The notes beneath the pieces were generated by a model. It was not told the DNA's origin, made no database searches, and worked only from the letters and a program-made list of their open reading frames with translations. Of a stretch of DNA of 32,948 nucleotides, positions 27,308 through 32,948 are shown one piece after another. The stretch comes from Bacteroidales bacterium (GTDB lineage: Bacteria > Bacteroidota > Bacteroidia > Bacteroidales > UBA12077): positions 1 to 32,948 of the forward strand of contig DAOUTQ010000018.1 of assembly GCA_030668615.1 (NCBI GenBank). Direction: 5' to 3'. Positions within the stretch are counted from its first letter, which is position 1. Each line of letters starts with the position of its first letter. A program made the translations under genes and the position numbers.

Positions 27308-28402
27308 TTGAAAGCATTAATTTATACCATATTAAAATATTTAAACTATTGTTTTGTAGGAGCTCTTCTACTTTCTTATTTGTCAGTTTATATAAGTCCT
27401 GAAAAAATATGGTTGCTGGCTTTTTTTGGTCTTGCTTATCCTTTCTTGCTAATAACGAACTTGCTTTTTATAATTTTCTGGATATATAAAAAAAGACTTT
27501 TCTTCATTATACCATTAGTTGCCATACTTCTTGGGTGGAATTATATGGCAAGTTATATTCAAGTTCCACTAAGAAAAGCAAAAACAGAAACTCCCGACGA
27601 AAATAAGTTTAACATTTTATCCTTTAATGTGAGGCTTTTTGATTTATACGACTGGAACGAAGGCGAAAACACTTCTGCACAAATATTTGAATTTATAAAT
27701 AACGAAGGATTTGATATTATTTGTTTTCAAGAGTTTTTTACAAAAAATAGTGGCGAGCTAACAGAATCTTTCATAAGAAAATCGCTGGATGAGAAGTATT
27801 ACAAACACATTGAATATACTATTGAGAACCGAAACTACAATTATGGAATTGCAACCTATAGTCGTTATCCAATTGTAAACAGAGGTGTTATCAACTTTCA
27901 AAATTCATCCAATTCAACAATTTATACTGACATTAAAAAAGGAAATGATACAATCCGAATTTTTAACAATCATTTGCAATCAATTCGATTTAACAAAAAC
28001 AATTATTCTTTTATAAGCAATAGCAAAATATTAAAAGATGATGAAAGATTAAAAGAGATTAAGGATATTTCATCTCGCTTACGCGATGCTTTTATAAAAC
28101 GTGCCAGTCAGGCAAATATCATTTCGAATTATATTGAGAGCTCTCCATTCCCGGTTATTGTATGTGGTGATTTTAATGATGTTCCGGTTTCATATACGTA
28201 TAAAACTATGAAAACAAACCTGAACGATTCATTTATTGAAGCAGGAAGAGGTATTGGCACTACTTATATGGGAAAATTCCCGTCATTCAGAATAGATTAT
28301 ATTTTTCACAGTGAAGATGTAGAATGTGTTGAGTTTGAAATACATGATGTGAAATTATCAGACCATTATCCTTTAAAAGGTGAGTTTATCTTAAAAAGGT
28401 AA
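27308..28402 (+). CDS. Endonuclease/exonuclease/phosphatase family protein, membrane-anchored
   Basis: N-terminal TMs; FNILSFNVRLFD...FDIICFQEF...VICGDFNDVPVSYTY...RIDYIFHS...LSDHYPLKGEF. Apparent TTG start; no in-frame ATG between it and the upstream stop at 27275. Confidence 0.88.
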   Translation: MKALIYTILKYLNYCFVGALLLSYLSVYISPEKIWLLAFFGLAYPFLLITNLLFIIFWIYKKRLFFIIPLVAILLGWNYMASYIQVPLRKAKTETPDENKFNILSFNVRLFDLYDWNEGENTSAQIFEFINNEGFDIICFQEFFTKNSGELTESFIRKSLDEKYYKHIEYTIENRNYNYGIATYSRYPIVNRGVINFQNSSNSTIYTDIKKGNDTIRIFNNHLQSIRFNKNNYSFISNSKILKDDERLKEIKDISSRLRDAFIKRASQANIISNYIESSPFPVIVCGDFNDVPVSYTYKTMKTNLNDSFIEAGRGIGTTYMGKFPSFRIDYIFHSEDVECVEFEIHDVKLSDHYPLKGEFILKR

Positions 28403-29341
28403 ATTGTTTAAATCTACATTTCCACCAGAAATAATTATTCCTATCTTTTTACCTTTAAATAAATTCTGATTTTCAATTATTGCAGCTAATGGAACTGCAG
28501 AAGATGGTTCTACAATAATCTTCATTCGCTCCCATATTATTCTCATTGCCTTGATAATACTTTCCTCTTTTGCTGTAAATATTCCATTTAGATTCTGTTT
28601 TATAATTTGAAATGTTAACGGACTAAGTGAAGTTAATAAGCCATCGGCAATTGTCTTAGGTGGTCCGGCTAAAATTAATTCCCCTTTCATAAAAGAACGA
28701 TATGCATCATCAGCATTTAAAGGTTCTGCACCATAAACCTCTATTTCGGGTTTTAATGATTTAGCCGAAATTGCGGTTCCGCTCATTAAACCTCCACCAC
28801 CAACCGGAGCAATTATAATATCCAAACCAGAAACATCTTCTAATAATTCTTTTGCAGCCGTTCCCTGACCACAAATTACATTGAAATTATCGTAAGGATG
28901 AATAAACATTGCTCCTGTTCTGTTCTGTACAATTTCAAGGGTTTCTTCTCTTGCTTCAAGCGTTGGTTTACAGAATGTTATTTCTGCGCCATAACCTTGC
29001 ACAGCTTTCTTTTTTATCTCAGGTGCATTTTCAGGCATTACTATATATGCAGGAACACCAAGTTGTTTTGCTGCCAAAGCTAATGCTGCTGCATGATTCC
29101 CTGAAGAATGTGTTGCAACTCCTTTTACAGATTCTTTATCGCTTAATTGGCGCACCGCATTTGTCGCACCCCGAAACTTAAATGCCCCGACTTTCTGAAA
29201 ATTTTCACATTTAAAAGAGATTTCGCAGTTAAACATTTCATTAATTCCCAAAGAAGATAGTACAGGAGTCCTATGGATTAATGCTTGAATTCTTTTGTGA
29301 GCTTCTTGAATATCTTCAAAGCGAGGAATATTTATTGACAT
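28391..29341 (-). CDS. PLP-dependent threonine/serine dehydratase family protein
   Basis: KCENFQKVGAFKFRGA (PLP lysine), HSSGNHAAALALAAK, APVGGGGLMSGTA; no ACT domain; 12-nt convergent 3' overlap with the EEP gene. Confidence 0.9.
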   Translation of the reverse strand: MSINIPRFEDIQEAHKRIQALIHRTPVLSSLGINEMFNCEISFKCENFQKVGAFKFRGATNAVRQLSDKESVKGVATHSSGNHAAALALAAKQLGVPAYIVMPENAPEIKKKAVQGYGAEITFCKPTLEAREETLEIVQNRTGAMFIHPYDNFNVICGQGTAAKELLEDVSGLDIIIAPVGGGGLMSGTAISAKSLKPEIEVYGAEPLNADDAYRSFMKGELILAGPPKTIADGLLTSLSPLTFQIIKQNLNGIFTAKEESIIKAMRIIWERMKIIVEPSSAVPLAAIIENQNLFKGKKIGIIISGGNVDLNNLPF

Positions 29342-29370
29342 AAAATCTCATTTTTTGCTAATGTAAAAAA

Positions 29371-30150
29371 TCATTCAGCTAATTCCGATTTATTCATACT
29401 TTTTTTATACGCTTCGAACCTCATCAAAATTTCCGAATACAAATTGTAATCAGAAATGCTTAGAATGTATAGATCCTGAAAATTGCAAAACTCCATAAAC
29501 TTTTTTGCATCCATCCCCTGCAATCCTGTTAGATTCTGAACTATATAAACATTATATCTTCTATCCAGCTCTTCAACCTGATCCTGATTTTCTATTATTT
29601 CGAAATACTTTTTAATCTCTTTTGCTTCCTTACTAAATAAATAATATATCAGCGATGCAGGAGAAGTTATAACCGGTTTTATTTCTGTTGGAGCTTCAAC
29701 ATGCTTAAAAAGTTTTTCTACCTGTTCATTTACTCCTGTCTCAGGTAGTTCCAGATTTAAAACTTTATATTCAAAATCCTTGTATGTGCCTAAATATGTA
29801 ATACTTACTTCAGGAATTTCATAAAACCTATTTTGCAAAAAAATCTTAATAGTAGAATCTACATTAATATTATTAATGTTATATTCAAGATACTCAAATC
29901 CAATAGCAGAAATATGAAGAGTATCTCCACGTTTTGCCCATATCTGAAAGTGTCCTGTTGTATCAGCACTAACCATCCAGTGCTGATTTAAGTTAATAAT
30001 ATGAGCAAGAGCAACAGAATAATTACCTTCTGTACTTACAATCTCACCAGAAAAGTACAATAAACTGTCATTATCCTGTGCAAATCCAGAAAATGAAAAT
30101 ATAAAAATTATAATTACAATTAAACTCTTTTTGTATGAGATTTGATTCAT
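29371..30150 (-). CDS. Secreted protein with carboxypeptidase-regulatory-like domain
   Basis: Start at 30150 gives MNQISYKKSLIVIIIFIFSFSGFAQ; FSGEIVSTEGNYSVALAHIINLNQHWMVSADTTGHFQIWAKRGDTLHISAIGFEY. Confidence 0.78.
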   Translation of the reverse strand: MNQISYKKSLIVIIIFIFSFSGFAQDNDSLLYFSGEIVSTEGNYSVALAHIINLNQHWMVSADTTGHFQIWAKRGDTLHISAIGFEYLEYNINNINVDSTIKIFLQNRFYEIPEVSITYLGTYKDFEYKVLNLELPETGVNEQVEKLFKHVEAPTEIKPVITSPASLIYYLFSKEAKEIKKYFEIIENQDQVEELDRRYNVYIVQNLTGLQGMDAKKFMEFCNFQDLYILSISDYNLYSEILMRFEAYKKSMNKSELAE

Positions 30151-30327
30151 ATTTCTCCCTTCTGCTGTCAAATATAATTTATGATGAGATGGGAATAAGC
30201 TCTGTTTAACAATATTTAACTTTCAATAATTATTTTAAACATACAAATTTATTCTTTAAGCTTGTGCGTTTTTTTTGGTTATCTTCGTATTTTAATCTAG
30301 TATATTAACGCAATATTTTTTATTATT

Positions 30328-31146
30328 ATGTTCGATGAGAAGAAAAAGATAATTGAGGAAGCATGGGAAAACAGATCTTTATTAGAAAAAGATTCTGTTA
30401 AAACCTTGATTCGAGATGTAATTGAATTATTAGATAAAGGTAAAATTAGAGTTGCAGAACTACTAAATAATAAATGGCAAGTTAACCAATGGGTGAAAAA
30501 GGCTGTGATCTTATATTTCCCAATTCAGAAAATGGAAGTAATAAAAACAGGACCTTTCGAATTTCATGACAAAATTGATTTAAAATCGGGTTACGATAAG
30601 TTAGGTGTCAGGGTTGTTCCTCATGCTATTGCGCGATATGGTTCATTTGTTGCAAAAGGAGTAATTATGATGCCATCGTACATAAATATTGGGGCATATG
30701 TTGACTCAGGCACCATGGTTGATACTTGGGCTACAGTAGGCTCCTGTGCACAGATTGGTAAAAATGTTCATTTAAGCGGAGGTGTTGGAATAGGCGGTGT
30801 TTTAGAACCAGTTCAAGCTGCTCCTGTTATTATAGAAGATGATTGTTTTATTGGCTCGAGGTGCATTGTTGTTGAAGGGGTTCACATTGAAAAAGAAGCT
30901 GTTTTAGGAGCTAATGTAGTTATAACGAATTCTACAAAAATTATTGATGTTTCGGGACCAGACCCTATTGAATATAAAGGACGTGTTCCTGCAAGATCTG
31001 TTGTTATTCCTGGTACACAAACAAAGAAATTTAATGCTGGCGAATATCAGGTTCCATGTGCATTAATAATTGGGAAAAGAAAAGAATCTACAAATCTTAA
31101 AACATCATTAAATGATGCATTAAGAGAATACAATGTTGCAGTTTAA
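30328..31146 (+). CDS. dapD: 2,3,4,5-tetrahydropyridine-2,6-dicarboxylate N-succinyltransferase
   Basis: GVRVVPHAIARYGSFVAKGVIMMPSYINIGAYVDSGTMVDTWATVGSCAQIGKNVHLSGGVGIGGVLEP left-handed beta-helix. Confidence 0.97.
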   Translation: MFDEKKKIIEEAWENRSLLEKDSVKTLIRDVIELLDKGKIRVAELLNNKWQVNQWVKKAVILYFPIQKMEVIKTGPFEFHDKIDLKSGYDKLGVRVVPHAIARYGSFVAKGVIMMPSYINIGAYVDSGTMVDTWATVGSCAQIGKNVHLSGGVGIGGVLEPVQAAPVIIEDDCFIGSRCIVVEGVHIEKEAVLGANVVITNSTKIIDVSGPDPIEYKGRVPARSVVIPGTQTKKFNAGEYQVPCALIIGKRKESTNLKTSLNDALREYNVAV

Positions 31147-31149
31147 ACT

Positions 31150-32124
31150 ATGGTGAAATTTTTAATAATACAGACAGCATTTATTGGTGATGTAATTCTT
31201 GCCACACCTTTAATTGAAAAACTACAAACATTTTATCCTGATTCTCAGATTGACTTTTTATTGCGAAAGGGAAATGAAAATTTGCTTAAGAACCACCCCT
31301 ATGTTTCAAATATATTAATTTGGGATAAAAAGAAAGATAAAAAGAAAAATCTTTTCAGAATAATAAAATTAATTCGAAGTAAAGAGTACGACTACGTTAT
31401 TAATCTTCAAAGATTTGCTTCGACTGGAATAATTACAGCTTTTTCTGGAGGAAAAATCAAGGTAGGGTTTAATAAAAATCCTCTGTCATTTTCTTATACC
31501 CGGAAAATAAAACATGAAATTGGTAAAGGAGAACATGAAGTTGAACGAAACATCAAGCTTATTTCGGAAATAACTGATGAAAGTATTTTTAAGCCCAAAT
31601 TATATCCTTCCGAAGAAGATTACCAAATAGTTTCGGAATATAAAATGAGCCCATATATGTGCATCGCTCCAACTTCTGTTTGGTTTACAAAACAATTTCC
31701 TGAAAACAAATGGGTTGAGCTGATTGACAAAATTGATTCAAAATATACTATATACCTAATTGGTGGTCCGGATGACAGAAGTGCCTGTGAAAGCATTATT
31801 TCTAAATGCAAAAACAGCAAAGTTTCTAATTTATGTGGTGATTTAAGTTTTCTACAAACATCAGCATTAATTGCAAATGCAACTATGAATTTTGTAAATG
31901 ATTCGGCTCCAATGCATATGGCCTCTGCAATGAATGCTCCAACTACAGCAATCTATTGTTCAACAGTACCAGAATTCGGATTTGGTCCTTTATCAGAAAA
32001 TTCAAAAATTATTGAAACTAAAGAAAAATTAGATTGTCGCCCTTGCGGATTGCACGGATTTAAGAAATGTCCTAAGGATCATTTTAATTGTGCAGAGACT
32101 ATTGATACTGATGTAATGCTCTAA
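31150..32124 (+). CDS. Glycosyltransferase family 9 (heptosyltransferase-like)
   Basis: MVKFLIIQTAFIGDVILATPLIEKLQTFYPDSQIDFL...LCGDLSFLQTSALIANATMNFVNDSAPMHMASAMNAPTTAIYCST. Confidence 0.92.
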   Translation: MVKFLIIQTAFIGDVILATPLIEKLQTFYPDSQIDFLLRKGNENLLKNHPYVSNILIWDKKKDKKKNLFRIIKLIRSKEYDYVINLQRFASTGIITAFSGGKIKVGFNKNPLSFSYTRKIKHEIGKGEHEVERNIKLISEITDESIFKPKLYPSEEDYQIVSEYKMSPYMCIAPTSVWFTKQFPENKWVELIDKIDSKYTIYLIGGPDDRSACESIISKCKNSKVSNLCGDLSFLQTSALIANATMNFVNDSAPMHMASAMNAPTTAIYCSTVPEFGFGPLSENSKIIETKEKLDCRPCGLHGFKKCPKDHFNCAETIDTDVML

Positions 32125-32136
32125 TTGCCATTTTCC

Positions 32137-32948
32137 TTAACTAATATTTTCTTCTTCAATTAGCTTTATAACCTCCTTTAAGGTATTTTGAACTGAGAAT
32201 TTATCTTTAAGAATTCTGAATCCTTCAACGCCCATTTTATACCTAAGATTCTTGTTAAAATAAAGCGTAACAACTTTTTCGGTTAATGTATTAACATTAT
32301 AATCTGAAACAATATAACCATTTTTATTATCCTGAATAATTTCAGATGAGCTTCCGGTATCAAAAGCAATTACAGGCAAGTTATAACTCATTGCTTCCAG
32401 AAGTACAAATCCAAACCCTTCCCAAATAGATGGTAAAACAAAAAGGTCAATCTCCTTATAAAAATCAGAAAGATCTTTTTTAAACCCTACTAATTCAACC
32501 AGCTCCTTTACACCATATTTATCTATCTCTTTTTCAAGCTTCTTCCTTTGAGAACCTTCTCCAGCAATTTTTATCTTAAATGATATTCCTTTTTCTTTCA
32601 ATATTGCAGCCAACTTAATTAAATACAAATGACCTTTTTCTTTCGAAAGTCGTCCAGCAGTACCAACAACAAATTGATCTCCTACCTCTTTTACTACTCT
32701 CTCATACTGATTATTAATTTCTATACCATTATAAACCACCTTAACAAAATCCGTTTTTAATACATCAGAATAATTTAATAAAATTCCTTTCTTTGTTTGC
32801 TCTGAGTTAGAAATAATTCTATCAATAAATTTAGTAAATACTCTTTTATAATACCACTTTCTCTTTATTGGTTTCGGAATTGCCCTTCTGTATATAACTT
32901 TTTTAACTCCAATCTTGCTAGCCACCTTAGCTCCAAATTTCAAATCAT
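32137..32948 (-). CDS. Glycosyltransferase family 4 (GT-B), 5' end beyond window
   Basis: VVYNGIEI...VGTAGRLSKEKGHLYLIKLAAIL...LFVLPSIWEGFGFVLLEAMSYNLPVIAFDTGSSSEII. Track start at 32943 is a TTG; the frame stays open to the window end. Confidence 0.92.
   Translation of the reverse strand, partial: DLKFGAKVASKIGVKKVIYRRAIPKPIKRKWYYKRVFTKFIDRIISNSEQTKKGILLNYSDVLKTDFVKVVYNGIEINNQYERVVKEVGDQFVVGTAGRLSKEKGHLYLIKLAAILKEKGISFKIKIAGEGSQRKKLEKEIDKYGVKELVELVGFKKDLSDFYKEIDLFVLPSIWEGFGFVLLEAMSYNLPVIAFDTGSSSEIIQDNKNGYIVSDYNVNTLTEKVVTLYFNKNLRYKMGVEGFRILKDKFSVQNTLKEVIKLIEEENIS

Noticed and set aside
28898-29181. + strand ORFs antisense to the dehydratase gene
   Set aside because: Shadow ORFs with no family features.
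32941-32943. TTG at 32943 as the true start of the GT4 gene
   Set aside because: The frame continues open to the window end (GAT before TTG), and the GT-B N-terminal domain is incomplete, so the gene begins outside the window.
1-32948. CRISPR array, rRNA operon, insertion sequence, transposase or integrase
   Set aside because: No regularly spaced repeats, rRNA-like sequence or transposase/integrase ORF seen in the window.

Overview
AT-rich Bacteroidetes-type chromosome segment: ribosomal proteins L21/L27, SerS, RuvC, MutL, DapD, TonB, and TAnnTTTG-type promoters. The right half (about 16.5-33 kb) is ordinary core-genome content. The left part (1 to about 16.2 kb) looks accessory. At the left edge is the start of an extracellular contractile injection system (eCIS, phage-tail-like) operon. 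It contains a truncated tail-sheath gene that the ORF track missed, an unknown 351-aa protein and a DUF4255/Pvc16_N-like protein. These are preceded, with a 14-nt gap, by a secreted GH18-family hydrolase that has C-terminal transmembrane helices. Further right is a co-directional cassette: an nSTAND-TM-coiled-coil-WD40 protein, a TPR/outer-membrane beta-barrel protein, a multi-SH3b M15 peptidoglycan peptidase, and a secreted protein whose start codon lies inside the peptidase gene. The peptidase has an N-terminal segment resembling the tail of eCIS-associated DUF4157 leaders. My main hypothesis is an eCIS locus with a cell-wall-degrading cargo, a candidate immunity gene and a STAND sensor module, next to a tRNA-Ala(GGC) gene that marks the accessory/core boundary. 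Family names come from reading the translations and motifs; no searches were run.
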